Notes: generated from the sequence alone by a model not told the origin. DNA of 64,000 nt from Alentia gelatinosa (GCA_950022655.1 OX465584.1:60638841-60702840); one strand, 5' to 3'; shown: positions 32,023-43,306, numbered from the stretch's first letter. Made by a program: numbers and translations.

Positions 32023-34266
32023 TTCTGCTATTTATCCATTAAAAATGTATTTTCAACAAGGTTCTCATTTCATATACGAGAGTTCCTCCGAGAAAATATC
32101 CCTATAATTGTAAATGATTTTTTTTAACCAACAGAGAATTGATAATGAATCTTATATAAAAAAAATTCTAAGCATTTGTTGTTGACACTACGTAATACTC
32201 CTCGCTATCGCTTGGAGTTTTATTATGCATCAACTACGCGGAGAATACAGCGACTCAGATCGAAATCATGGTTATATTGTGTATTCATTCATTCTCGGCT
32301 GACATTTTTGTCTTCTACCTCAGACAAAATTCAATCTGAGCTGAAGAATTCAGATGAAAACATAATTGATACACAGTGTTGTACACATCCTTCAAGAAGT
32401 CGGACATATTTCTTCGCTATTAAGTTTTAGGAAAAAACGCTGTCGGTGATAGATGCGGTTTGAAATGATTATTTTCACATTTCATGTTCACCCCGTAGTG
32501 TCTGTGTTGGGCTCATAAACTAATTTTATTTCACTTTAGACAAGCCCTTCAATCAAAATCTTTGACCCCCTCCCCCGGCAGGGTGAAATCCATTGAGTTT
32601 TGTCCAGATCTTTTCTCTTTCAGATGCCTGGCCTCATGTTCTGTTGAGATCGGTTGGTTTTGTATGTTTTGCACAAGAGATAGTGTGGAGGTATCATAAC
32701 TAGTATAACAACTAAATGCTATTTGTGAGATGTCTTTATTGGAGGTCGGTTAAAACAAGTAAGTCAACAAAGGCATATAAGGGAAAGGGGCAGAGTATGA
32801 AAAACAGGCTTTTAAGGCCTGATACCCACCCCACTTTATTGTCATGATATTCGTCCTAAAATTGATGTACAGAAATATAGATATACATTGACTGTAGAAA
32901 TATCACCAGACTACATTAAGACATGAAATCTATATGATATGTACTAGTAATTCACAGAAATGTACAAAGAAATGTGACAATAAAAAGAAATGTTCTTAAA
33001 AAAATAGTGACTTATTTAAAGATCTGATTTACATGAGTTTCATGGTTTTTATTACTAAACAGACATGTATGGAGTTTTTCATGCAGTTAAATAGTCTGTA
33101 CTACAATAAAATATACACACATTTGTAGCTATTATAAAAATAATGGTTATAACATGAAAAAACAACAACATGTAACTAAACATGACCATTTGATTTTGTC
33201 TGGTATGGGACTACCAGGTTTCACAATTATAATTAGCTATATAATATAATTCTGACGGCTATTTAGGAGACTTTACTTTTCTTTGTTTTTAATTGAGTAT
33301 GTACACCCAAATGAAGATAGAAAATTTGCCGAAGGGTTGTGTTAAAAACATTCAAACTTACATCAACTGAAATATCATGGTGTTTGTGTTAATTTAGTTT
33401 CATATTTTCTTCCTAAAAAGCGAAATCCAATCTAGAATCGCCCCAAGCTATAAATGCCGCTTTGCTGATGAGTTGAATGCAGAGTTGATGTCATTTACAG
33501 AATTTTTTTTTTATGAATATTAGGAATTTCTCATCATGTGTGTTCATACTCTTGTCCATTTGGATTGGGAACCAACCTAGCTATCTTACAATTATGGGAG
33601 GACATGTTTCTTTTTTCCAGTTCTTGTTTTTGTCAACTGAGAATATCAACATTTTCATATTCAACAACATGAACAATAAATCATCCACTGTTCTAGGGTA
33701 GATTAGAAATAATAACATCATCAGGATTTACTCAGTTGACCAACTGAGTAAATATTATAATTGTAAGTATAAATAATGGACAATTTTGTACAATTAAAAG
33801 TGACTGCTGGGAACCCGCATAAATCTTTTCAGATAAATGCTCCAAATGACTCTTTTTTGGGTAAATGTATTGTATTTCTGAAACATTTATTTTGTATGAA
33901 TTGTAATATATAAGGTAGGTTGTACTTATTATCTTGCTATAATATTTTGCTGTAAGGGTAACCCAAACACCCAAGGCCTTTACAAGATAATAACGAAACA
34001 ACAACAAAAATCAGAGTTACTTGTTGCATAACTAAGTTTACTTTTTTTCTTTATTTTCCGAGAAAAGAAATCTGCCTATACTTTTATCTTTGTGCATGTC
34101 CAAATTTCTTGTATAATTTGACATTACCCGGGTTGTTATATATGTCTTAATCAAATGTCACCACCACTTTACTCGCTCTTGTCCCTGCGGACGTCTAGTC
34201 TAGTATGAAGACTTAGGTACAATTAAACTCTAGCGAGCCCAGAGTGGAAAAATAACTTTTCTGTTA
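32023..34266. other. AT-rich noncoding DNA
   Basis: No gene is recognised. At 32725-32850, 'gtctttattg', 'agtcaacaaaggca' and 'ggcttttaaggcctgat' parallel the 3' UTR of the retroelement at 31541-32022, so a diverged minus-strand retroelement tail is possible there. The remainder has no structure I can name. Confidence 0.45.
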
Positions 34267-35193
34267 GGCCCCGCACCCACTAGTTACGACACGCTCCGAC
34301 AAGCGTTCCGACACACTCCGACACAGAATTTCTCTGTCGTAGCGCAATCGTAGCACTCTTGTCGGAGCATATCGTAGCGTGTCGGAGCATGTCGGAACGT
34401 GTCGTAACGGTTTTTGGCAGGAAAAAAAGGAAACCACAGAACCGACATGGGCTACAACACAGGCTACAACAGGATACAGTTTTTCTCAATTCTTTCATAA
34501 ATGATGAGAGTAACCTATGATTTTAAAAACCTTAATATGGAGTATTATACATATACTATAGTCTGGTAAAGTTTTAAGAAGGTGGCATGGGTTTTACTAA
34601 ATGAAATTGAACTTTTTAGAATTCTTATATATTCTATTAACAAATATTTTAAAACTCCTGGGTTACTGAAAGGGTTCATCGTGATTAATATGTAACCGAA
34701 ATTTTGTCGAAATTTTCAAAGTATTAACGGAGATATAGAGGAAAATACAAATGCCCATTGACTTACCATTGCTTCCATGGGCGCCAATGTTATAACGTCG
34801 TGACTGTGTCGGAACGCTGTCGTAACCCTTGTCGGAAGCCTGCCTCCACTACTGATGAACGCTACGATAGCCTTCCGACACGTTCCGACACGCCCCGACA
34901 CGTTCCGACAAGGGCGCCGTGTCGTAGGCCTTGCGACACGCTTCCGACATTTCCAACATGTTGGAAATGTCGGAAGCGTGTCGCAAGGCCTACGACAAGG
35001 CACCCGTGTCGAAAGCCATATCGGGGCGTGTCGGGGCGTGTCGGGGCGTGTCGGAACGCTTGTTTGAAGCCGGCCTCCACTACTACGATAATTTACACGC
35101 TTCCGACACAACGTTCGAATTTATGTCGGAAGCGTGTCGGAAGGGCTATCGGGGCGTGTCGGAAGCGAAATCGTAGTAAGTGGGTGCGGGGCC
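34267..35193. mobile_element. Long MITE 'GGCCCCGCACCCACT', 927 bp, TA-flanked
   Basis: The left end ggccccgcacccactagtta and right end agtgggtgcggggcc are inverted and flanked by TA. Subterminal 'ccgacacgctccgacac' and 'gtgtcggggcgtgtcggg' stretches form long inverted arrays of the ~10-bp motif 'gtgtcggaac', and a perfect hairpin is centred near 34961 ('ccaacatgttgg'). Positions 34475-34745 carry a repeat also found at 963-1290. The several open frames here are repeat artefacts. Confidence 0.75.
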
Positions 35194-35751
35194 TAATGGA
35201 AAAGGGAAGAAACATGGTGTAAAAGAAATATGACTGTAAGTGCATATATTATCACCTCTTAAGTATGTAAATCAATGTCCTTACAACCACATGTATTGAA
35301 ATGACATATGACTTCTAAATGAATCATTGACGTAAATGAATTAAATGTAATGCCTTTACAAAAAAAGCTAATCTAAAAAGAATGGTACAACCTCTCGAGA
35401 TGAGCTCCAGTTCCTGACCTCTAAATCAAAACGGAAAACCGGGAAATGACTTTCATATAATAAGGCTTTATATTCCGAAGAAAATTGTTATCACATTTTT
35501 TCCGATCTTGAGAAATATACATAGGTTTTCCATGGATTGAATAAGAAATCAGATGGGATTTATCAATCTTTTTAGATGAGATTGGCAGCTTGCGGTGGTA
35601 ACTGGGACCTCTACACTAACACTCAGAGGTGCTGATTAATGTTCCTGTTTGGATCCTATTCGGTGTTTTTTTAGGATGTATGTTATTATGAAGCGCCCTG
35701 AGAAATGAGAAATTGGCAAAGAAAACACCACGAATCATGAGGTAGCCATCG

Positions 35752-36253
35752 CGGTCCTGTCTAATAACTTAGATCGTACATGAAGACCCTGGGACCTGTT
35801 TCAATAGTTTTGTGACATGTCTAGATGGCTTCTCTGACACCATATAGACAGATCACAAGATTGCAGTCGATGACACACGGAGTTTCACTCACTTCTTGTA
35901 GGAATAAAGCAATGACACTTTAACATAAGTAGGGGGTAAATATAATCTATAATCGTTCCAAATATGAAGAAGATTGGCAACTTCGATCTTCAGATATTTG
36001 CTTGTCTTTTTCTGCTGTGGCTTGCACTGTTGGTGCCACTGTTGATGTCTGTCTAGGCCTAATGTCACGAGACTACTAAAACAGGTCCCAGTTCTGTAAC
36101 TCGTACAAGGGTTATCATTTAATAATACTTAAGTCTGTTGGCTAAGATAGAATTAGCTGTCCAAATAAGTGTTGATCAAAGTTGACCCACAGAGATCAAT
36201 GGGTATTACAAGAAAGGGTCTAAATATACGATCCAAGATTATCGAACGGGCCC
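35752..36253. mobile_element. GTTGAATAA-family MITE split by another MITE
   Basis: Left part 35752-35790 ('cctgtctaataacttagatc', 'tgaagaccct') and right part 36090-36253 ('ctcgtacaagggttatcatt' to 'gattatcgaacgggcccc') match the uninterrupted element at 37991-38443. The interruption is exactly the 35791-36089 MITE. Confidence 0.7.
35791..36089. mobile_element. GGGACCTGTTTCA MITE nested in another MITE
   Basis: It begins gggacctgtttcaatagttt and ends actactaaaacaggtccc. It is 299 bp and closely similar to 55319-55617. Its insertion into a known host element provides an empty-site comparison. Confidence 0.8.
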
Positions 36254-36360
36254 CTGGCTAGTGTTGTCAATTGACTTTTCCTCACTTGTGGATATAGAAG
36301 ATGGTTTCGCCATAGGTTAAGTATGGAGACTCCGTATTAGGTGGGTAATATGGAGAAGCC

Positions 36361-36480
36361 AAACAAGAGTTAGTCATGTTGTTGTTTATTGCACGCCGAC
36401 AAGATCGCGTATTACTGCGCGAGGCGCGAGATCTTGCTGGAGTGCAATGAACAATAACACAACTAACTTGAGTTTGGTTT
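36361..36480. repeat. 120-bp palindrome, relative of 63099-63842 ends
   Basis: 'aaacaagagttagtcatgtt' at the start pairs with 'aacttgagtttggttt' at the end, with 'gcacgccgacaagatc' pairing 'gatcttgctggagtgc' inside. The same terminal sequence forms the ends of the ~740-bp element at 63099-63842, so this is a miniature deletion form. Confidence 0.65.
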
Positions 36481-36484
36481 AGAA

Positions 36485-36644
36485 TTTATCCTACCCCGCC
36501 CGTCTAAATTACTTCTACATTAACAGATGACGTCATTTGTCAAGTGTATTCCACTAGAGCGATATTTTTCATTATTCTGAACTCCAGACCGAATACAGTG
36601 ACTCAATGTTAAGCCTATGGAGTTTTTTATCAGGGGTAGGATAA
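36485..36644. mobile_element. MITE 'TTATCCTACCCC', 160 bp
   Basis: The ends ttatcctacccc and ggggtaggataa are exact inverses. The interior includes 'gatgacgtcatttgtcaagt' and 'aatgttaagcctatgga'. Relatives lie at 62825-63094, and single ends near 19757 and 30190. Confidence 0.75.
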
Positions 36645-36912
36645 TGATAACATACACTTCGCCAAGAGAATGAAGTGCATTAATAGAGTCAGCATTAATA
36701 AGACAAGGTCCTTGTAGAGACCCATTAGGCGAGTAAATTACCAAATTAATTTTAGTAATGAGATAAAGGCTGCTTATACCCCCCAAAAAATAAAGTGTGA
36801 TCATCAATACAGGAGTTTTTTATCCAACGTATAAAAAGTCCCCATTGAAAATGTATGGGGACGCCATTACCCATTCTTTAAAAACATCTCGTGGTTTACG
36901 ACCGCCTGTCCA

Positions 36913-37233
36913 GGTGCACCCCTGTCATAAGATGTCACACTCTCTAAGTGGTATTCTGTGCAAGGTTCTCACTACACTCTATGGGAGAAGAATTCTTAAC
37001 AAACTAGGCTTAGAGCCTTGAGATTCCACTTGCACACAGTATTTCCACTAGGTGGCATCATTGAGATTATAGGAATCTTTGGTTGCATTGATGTACGTGT
37101 TTAGCACGGGAGGCAGGCCGGTGGATTCTCAAGGCTCTAAGCCTAACTTTAAATAATTCTTCTCCCATTGAGTGTTGTGAGAACCTTGTACAGAATATGA
37201 CTTAGAGACTGTGAGATCTTATGAGAGGGGTGC
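36913..37233. mobile_element. Palindromic MITE 'GGTGCACCCC', second copy
   Basis: This copy matches 26353-26640 over its whole length with the same internal inverted pairs ('aggcttagagccttgagatt' against 'attctcaaggctctaagcct'). The right terminus is slightly eroded ('gaggggtgctt'). Confidence 0.7.
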
Positions 37234-37533
37234 TTCTACCGAGCTGACTTACACTAGTCACAAACCGACCTGCCGGTCTTGTAAAAATAAACCTGTAGGC
37301 TAACACTTTAACCATTATAATCTTTATGATCCTGTTATCATGTCATCATAACAATCAAATGTTACATAATCTATCTAACCACCATACTGTAATTCATCAG
37401 ATAATCATAATAATTGGACTATTGAAAATTTTAATTTACCGCCTGCCAAGAGTTACCAGGACACGGTATCATAGCAACCAATTGATTATATAAACAAAGA
37501 CAATCCGAAAAGAGTACTTAAAGAGGGAAAAGA

Positions 37534-37665
37534 GAGGTAAAACTAATTATTGCCTGATGAAGTCTTATTAAATATGACGAAACGTTGCAACCATCCCCAC
37601 ACCATCGCCCCCTATCTTGATGTATCTTTACGCCCCAATAAATCAACTTGAATTATAATCAGCTT
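37534..37665 (+). repeat. Retroelement-like tail with 'CTGATGAAG..CGAAACG' motif
   Basis: CTGATGA at 37554 is followed by a GTC/GAC stem and CGAAACGTTGC, then 'ccaataaatcaactt'. The motif recalls hammerhead cores but has an extra A after CTGATGA and no usable stem III, so it is not a complete ribozyme. Similar motifs followed by AATAAA occur in tails of metazoan retroelements; the assignment is by resemblance only. Confidence 0.35.
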
Positions 37666-37990
37666 GTCTGGTTTTCTGTGGATTTTCCTAATATTTGAAT
37701 CTATATGATCATATCTCAGTCGTGGCCAAAGTGTAACAGCCAGGGACTAATAGAAATCTATCTTACAATTTTAGTTTATACTAGACGCTCTGCCAGGCTC
37801 ATGCCAGAGGGATGGGAATGATTGAGCTATGTGAGGTGAGTTATTTTGTGACCACACCCGACCTTCTGTTTAGCCTCATTATAACTCTTCTCTGTGCCCC
37901 CCTTGTCCTCTCTAGGTCACACTCAAAACCCTTAAAGGCATGTCTTACAAATGTTCAAAGATTGATATATTTAGGTATCATCTGAGTCTG

Positions 37991-38443
37991 GGGCCTGATT
38001 GATAATCTACGCTCGTACTTGAAGACTCTTTGCTATAACTCGTACGAGGGTTATCGTTTGATGATATTTAAGTCTGTTCTCTAAGACAGTATCGGCCGTC
38101 CATAAGATCGTCCATTGGTGTTGAGTTGACCCACATCGTCCATGGGTCTCTATAGCGTACAGAAAAGGGTCTTCATCTTTTTTTTATTTTTTTATTATTG
38201 CACTGTAGAAAGGTACATGTAGCTGGGCCTCTGCATAGCAGATATTCTGGTCGGCTCTTTTTTTTTCTTTCTTTTTTTTTTTTTTACAAAAAACAGAATG
38301 TTTGACAGTAACTATCTTCATCTTAGTATAGACATTATATACAGTTAAGTTGATGTAGATGGAAAAATGAGATGATGTAATAATAACTAGTGATTCTTCG
38401 TCCAAATCCGTCCATGTATGGGCCTAAATCATTGAATGGGCCT
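37991..38443. mobile_element. GTTGAATAA-family MITE with T-rich insertion
   Basis: It runs from 'gggcctgattgataatctac' to 'aaatcattgaatgggcc', with family blocks 'cgtacgagggttatcgttt' and 'gttgacccacatcgtcc'. About 38178-38395 is a T-rich insert absent from the family copy at 35752, possibly a retroposed fragment. Confidence 0.6.
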
Positions 38444-38566
38444 CTGGTACCTTGTGACTGATAATATAACCACATGTGAAAAATATGACGAGTAGGCTAT
38501 GCGAGTTTAAGTAAGCACGTAGAAAAAAATCCTAACCCCACCCTGACCAACGTGATTGGAGCTGGC

Positions 38567-39376
38567 CCAGGGGGTCGTTGCTCCTGTTTTTGTAGTATCG
38601 TTGGCTTTAATGGGATCTCAAATTCATTTTCTCACGAATCCTTTAAGGTCCGGCGTCCACCTACTACGATATGGCTCCGATATGGTCTACGATGTACCTC
38701 CCGATAAAAAATCAAAATCGCGTTGGAAGGTCACCTAATATTAGGGCAGTTGACCACATTTCTGCGATTAGACAACTAGAAAAATCCCATTCAATACCTG
38801 GTGGATTGGCATGTCTAGACATATGTCTACGATTTTGCATCTTCCCGATGTGTCTCCGATATTTGGTTTTGGGTGCCATATCGGTAGGTCTAAATTTCGA
38901 TCGTACGATCTCTTTTATGTAACGAACTTGGCAATGGAACTTCCCAAAGGTCGTACATTGTTTGATAGATCGTATCGTCCAGGCATCGTATCGCACATAA
39001 CGATTGAATGAGGATAGACGCGGCAGTTGACTTACCCCTATCGCTAACATCGTGAAAAATACACTAAAGAGAGTTGGGTCTAGTGCATTTGAGTCGCGCG
39101 CTTTTGGCGTCCGACCCCGTTTACTTAATTCCCATTGGTCAAAATCATTAATTATTCAGAAAGCTGTGTTCCGATTGGTTCGACTGGTTGCCATTTGTGT
39201 TCGTTGTTATGTTTTCACTTCTGGTTTTGTCTTATGTAGCTCCAAGTGTGTTAGAGAGATAACGCTGTTATCGAAGAGAGATCGAAAGAGGAAATTACAC
39301 GATTGAAACCCCCCCTGGGGTAGCTATTCTGCTATCCGCAAACGTATCGTAAACGTGGAGCAACGACCCCCAGGGG
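38567..39376. mobile_element. TIR element 'GGGGTCGTTGCTCC' carrying a nested MITE
   Basis: The ends ggcccagggggtcgttgctc and gagcaacgacccccagggg are inverted repeats. A truncated GGCCCGGCGTCCACC MITE (38647-38908) lies inside, near the left end. Downstream blocks 'cgtatcg'/'cgatacg' recur. It is related to 27307-27856. Confidence 0.6.
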
Positions 39377-40136
39377 ATGAGTGCGGTTTATATATTCTGA
39401 TCCTCTCCATGATTGCATTTCCTTCTATTATGATATTAGTGATATGCTAATACTTGGATACAAACTATCATTTTAGAATTAGAAATTTCTTCAACTGCAC
39501 TTTCGGATCATTATATTGTTTTTTGTTTGTTGTTTTGCTTAGAAAGAAGGGTTTATTTTCATTTAGTCGTACAGTGAGTAATTTTCTTACATTCAAACAT
39601 TTTCATAAGTTCGTCGGAATCGCGAGGCCGTGTCCCCTTTTCACTATTTGTATATGAGTCCTTATTCTAACTCTTAAGTTAACTACTTGCTCCTTTTTTC
39701 CCTTTTATATATCCTTATTATGACTCTTAACTAATTCACATAATACTAGTGTTGTGTCTTGCTGGAAACATTATCGCCACCCCTTCTCTAATAATATTCT
39801 ACATGTATCTAGATTATATTATGTGACTTGATACGAAAAATTCGTCTGATGTGATTGGCTGTATACTTAACCCTTGTAGATGTAGTTCATCTGATTTCCT
39901 TTTAAATTTCCCATATGAAAAAAAAACCCAAGTAGTTCTCTCTTTCGAGCCCACGTCCCACACGTTTATTTCATCTAGTTTAAATTTTCATGTGAATGAA
40001 AAAACCTCCAGAAGTTGGCTCTTTCGTGTCGAGGTACAAATCACTCGTCACGAAGTTCATGTAGCGTGTGCAGTAGACCGTGACCGTGGCGTGTTCAGTG
40101 GACCATGGACCACCCTCATAACACCCCCCACCCCGC
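39377..40136. other. AT-rich DNA upstream of the monooxygenase gene
   Basis: No gene or clear repeat is recognised. It contains two similar blocks near 39890-39960 and 39965-40025 ('ttcat(c/t)tga..ttaaatttcccat' and 'ttcatctagtttaaattttca'), which may be an old duplication. Confidence 0.4.
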
Positions 40137-40298
40137 TATAAAGCCCCGTACTGAGCGGGATGTGCCCACAGACGACCGGCACTTAAATCTCCACAGAAAC
40201 ACAGGCACGCTGTCTCATCTCACAGATCTAGAGCCGAGAGAAAGTTTTCAAACCACACCACGCAGATACTGCCAGAGGCTGCTGAGATTCAACACAAA
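40137..40298 (+). promoter_or_regulatory. TATA box and probable noncoding first exon of the monooxygenase gene
   Basis: TATAAAG at 40137 lies in a locally GC-richer stretch (ccccgctataaagccccg), with transcription expected near 40165-40172. The following ~130 bp has no ATG-led frame of note and ends at 40298 before gtgagt, a strong donor. The matching acceptor is the tacag at 42399-42403, 26 bp before the start codon. This layout (TATA, short untranslated exon, 2.1-kb intron) is inferred from signals only. Confidence 0.45.
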
Positions 40299-40508
40299 GT
40301 GAGTTTTATACTTATACTCTTATATATATATTCTAATACTATATAATTATTCTTATGTGAGTGTCTATCGTAATTGTCCTGTAATTGTCTGTTCTGTGGT
40401 CTTATCTATGTGACCTCAAAGTGGAAGAACACCTCTGGATGGTGAACTTTGTACGACGTTAATCTTTTCATTGAATAACAAAAAAAACAAAAAAAAAAAA
40501 AAAAATTA

Positions 40509-40779
40509 CACTGCCCGAAAACCACCAGTTTATATATGTATACACCTGGCGTATATAGGTACGATTTTGCATATACAAGGTAGTCCTATTTTCCGTTGTG
40601 TATACGCCTCATCTATAGACGTATACATGTCCTGCACATGATATTTCTCTTCATATACGCTTTGCGGTAAATACAGCCATTACGCCGACGTATAGAAGAG
40701 GAAATGTGTCAATAATCGACCGATACATGCACTTAAGCGATGGCGTGTATATGAATAAACTGGCGGTTTTCGCGCAGTG
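40509..40779. mobile_element. TIR element 'CACTGCSCGAAAACCACCAGTTTAT' with TTA duplication
   Basis: The left end cactgcccgaaaaccaccag and right end ctggcggttttcgcgcagtg are inverted. TTA occurs immediately outside both ends (40506-40508 and 40780-40782), as for PIF/Harbinger insertions. It is 271 bp and noncoding. Relatives lie at 4071-5012 and 58015-58556. Confidence 0.8.
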
Positions 40780-41139
40780 TTATATTCTAACTTAAACAAA
40801 ATTATGTAAACTCTTTTAGTATTTCATGCTTCTATTTCTATACTCCTACTCAAATAAATCTATAGACACTTGCATTTTTACTTTACCTTATTTCATGTTA
40901 TACTCTCTTCTATATATACATACTTTTACATCTATACCATTACGCTTTTACCATTTCCTATATATATGTTCATCCTTATGCATACCTCTTTTCCCTTTTA
41001 CTCTATCTTACAAATGCTTTCATATTCTGGTATCACTCATTTACTCTTATACTTAAATACTCTTAATTACATTCCCTTGTACTGAAATACTACATAATAT
41101 ATATAAACGCCCATGGTCACATTTGTTAGTGGTTTATCG

Positions 41140-41480
41140 TATAGATCCAACTTTCTAGTTAACGTTTCCATTTGTATCCACATATGTGTTTCTTAGATAG
41201 TTTAAAGACTGTAAAATCTGTTCATATGCAGTCTTTTGCTACATTGCCATATGGTGGCATCCCTTAGGAACATTTTGAGCTATTTTTAGTATTTTGTGGT
41301 ATCAGGTTCCAGGTATCTAACAAATTTTGCTGCCCCTGCTTCTCACATTGTTTGACATATCTGACAGCCATTACTAAAGACATAATATCTAAAGAGTACA
41401 GAACCTTTTTATATGCAGGTTTTTTTTACTATGTTGCCATTTTTTAGCATCCCTTAGACAGCCTTTAAGCTATTATTAAA
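41140..41480. repeat. Dispersed repeat shared with 56960-57930
   Basis: 'ccaactttctagttaacgtt', 'atgcagtcttttgctaca', 'cccttaggaacattttgagc' and 'tgtttgacatatctgacag' occur in the same order at 56963-57560, and some again at 57830-57930. The copies lie in the first intron and in the third intron of the same gene. They are noncoding. Confidence 0.6.
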
Positions 41481-41496
41481 GCTATAGAGAAAAATA

Positions 41497-41671
41497 CAGT
41501 AGAACCCCACTTCTGGGACACCTCGCTTAAGGGAACAACGGTGTAAAGGGACAATTTGCTCAGAACAGAAATTTCTATTTAGTTTATTCTAACCCCGCTT
41601 AAAGGGGACACCCTTCTTAAGGGGACACATTCTTCGAAACGGAGAGTGTTCCCTTAAGTGGGGTTTTACTG
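41497..41671. mobile_element. Tigger/pogo-like MITE, 175 bp
   Basis: TA-CAGTAGAACCCCACTTC at the left and gtggggttttactg at the right are inverted, with interior 'cttaaggggac' motifs. Fragments of its right half are repeated just downstream at 42170-42360. Confidence 0.75.
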
Positions 41672-41955
41672 TTAAACAATCTTGATTATCATACTCTTAC
41701 TAACCATGCAGAGCAAATCGTGGTAATGATGAATTCTTTATTCATCATTCCAAATATAAGAAAAGAAAGAAAAAATAGCAACCGATATTCTCACGCACTA
41801 CTTTGCATGCAGAGGACTTTCCTGCATTTTGTTCTCAGTAAAATACGGCTTTCCCTTTTCTATTCAGTTGTATGTAGGATGTATTCCACTCAATAGAAAA
41901 CTAGGAAACTTAGTAGAATGGCGTTTTAAACGAGTAGGAGGTGTATAGTAATAAG

Positions 41956-42093
41956 AAAACGTAGTGACTGAACCCGTACGGGTGCCGTTCTCGGTCATTT
42001 GATGAAAAAATGCCGCCCTCCCGCCTGCGGCCGTATTTTCTCATTAAATGACCTTGAACGGCCACCCGTACGGGCTTAGTAACCACGTTTTTC
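41956..42093. mobile_element. Hairpin MITE, third subfamily
   Basis: An imperfect palindrome pairs 'cccgtacgggtgccgttc' with 'gaacggccacccgtacggg'. It shares the aaaacgt..acgtttt ends and overall design with the 20748 and 24602 hairpins, but with a different stem sequence. Confidence 0.6.
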
Positions 42094-42169
42094 CTAGTAT
42101 TGATACTCTATATTAGGTGGATAATAAGGTACTGTTACTCCACAGTTATATTCTGAATTATATATACTC

Positions 42170-42403
42170 TCACTAACTCTCATATCTAGAGGCATACACA
42201 TTCTTCGAAACGGAGGGTGTCTCCTTAAGTGGGGGTTTACTGTTAGATAATCTTAATAATGTTAAATAATCTTAATTATATACTTTTACTAACTCTCATA
42301 TCTACAGGCATACATATTCTTCGAAACGGAGGGTGCCCCTTAAGAGGGGTTATACTGTTAAATAATCTTAATTATATACTTTTACTAACTCTCATATGTA
42401 CAG
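42170..42403 (+). repeat. Three tandem copies of an acceptor-bearing segment
   Basis: The segment 'actaactctcatatctacag' followed by 'gcatacacattcttcgaaac' and a Tigger-like end ('ggggtttactgtta') recurs about every 100-110 bp. The most downstream 'tctcatatgtacag|gcataca' is the likely acceptor of the first coding exon; the upstream two (one reads tagag, one tacag) are potential decoys. Confidence 0.6.
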
Positions 42404-42429
42404 GCATACACAAGGATACATCTGATACG

Positions 42430-42609
42430 ATGAGGCGCTCAGAGATGCTCTTCGGGGTGTTGTGTGTCCTGGTCTGTACACTGACCGTGACACACGGACA
42501 TGGACGACTCATAGACCCGCCAGCCAGAGGATCCGCCTGGAGAAAGTTCCCTGGACAAGACCTTGCCGTCAATTATAACGACCATGAGATGTCCTGTGGC
42601 GGTGTGGGG
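42430..42609 (+). CDS. AA15-type lytic polysaccharide monooxygenase, coding exon 1
   Basis: Sixty codons: a signal peptide (hydrophobic core MLFGVLCVLVCTLTV, residues 6-20), then HGHGRLIDPPARGSAWR. Cleavage before His24 would expose the N-terminal copper-binding histidine (first half of the histidine brace), as in secreted AA15/chitin-binding type 4 enzymes, which oxidatively cut chitin or cellulose. The block NDHEMSCGG follows. The exon ends in phase 0 at GGG|gtaagt. Start: first in-frame ATG after the predicted acceptor at 42403; Met6 is an alternative. The next exon is 13 kb away because a Gypsy element sits in the intron. A second, third and perhaps more exons complete the domain. Confidence 0.88.
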
Positions 42610-42997
42610 GTAAGTGGGTGCTCCTTCTCCTTCCGTATGTTCTGGTTCAAGGTGGAAGTCTATTTACAGTAGTCTTTGATTATGAGCATTCATTAAATAA
42701 TCAAACTTACTTTTTTTTTTCTTTTTTTTTTAATTCTCTTTATTGTATCTCTCGAAATGTCGAGTTTTTCTGATACAACATAATTTTTGTATCGGTGCCA
42801 TTTTTTAATTATTAATTTTATTTTCACATAAGTGTACAGCAAGACATATATATTCTGCAGTATGCAGGTTTTGTGTGTCTCCTAAGAGCGTTTTACAGAG
42901 TGAGTCTACTTTGAACAAGTAGATCAATGGCATCTTAAGATGCATATACTATTATACAATATTAGGAGAATGGGTCAATGTGATTAGATGAAGATGA
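42610..42997. other. Start of the 13-kb intron, T-rich
   Basis: After the donor there is a T-rich run (42712-42730) next to 'ttaattctctttattgta'. This could be the reversed A-tail of a retroposon on the minus strand, but no coding sequence is recognisable. Confidence 0.35.
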
Positions 42998-43306
42998 TAC
43001 TATAGAGGAAACCCATGAAAGTTTAGGGTCTGAGCTCGTATCCCATCGAGTTTGAATCACATAGTAATTCACAAGGCGAAGCCGCGTAAATTGCTATGTG
43101 ATTCAAATGAGATGGGATTGAGCTCTGACCCTAAACTTGAATGGGTTTCTGAATTTATCTCACCCTTAATATTGACTAATGGGCTAACATTTGCGACATT
43201 ATCACCTATTGGATATATTTCCTAAATATCTAATGGGTGTTAGATACGAGTTTCCAATGTTAAGTCTATGGAGAAAAAATATCTGGGGTGAGATAAAGTC
43301 AAATAG
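42998..43306. repeat. ~310-bp interspersed repeat, copy A
   Basis: It runs from 'gaggaaacccatgaaagttt' to 'tctggggtgagataaa' and is closely matched at 58236-58527. Internal inverted pairs are 'tttatctcaccc'/'gggtgagataaa' and 'gaatcacatagtaattcac'/'gtgaat..tatgtgattc'. It is noncoding. Confidence 0.75.

Noticed and set aside
34716..35222. Overlapping open frames on both strands, Arg/Cys-rich
   Set aside because: They read through the inverted repeats of the 34267-35193 MITE. Both strands are open because the motif is repeated and palindromic.
37554..37590. Hammerhead ribozyme
   Set aside because: CTGATGA and GAAA are present with a 3-bp stem between them, but an extra A after CTGATGA breaks the stem II junction and no stem III with a cleavage site follows.
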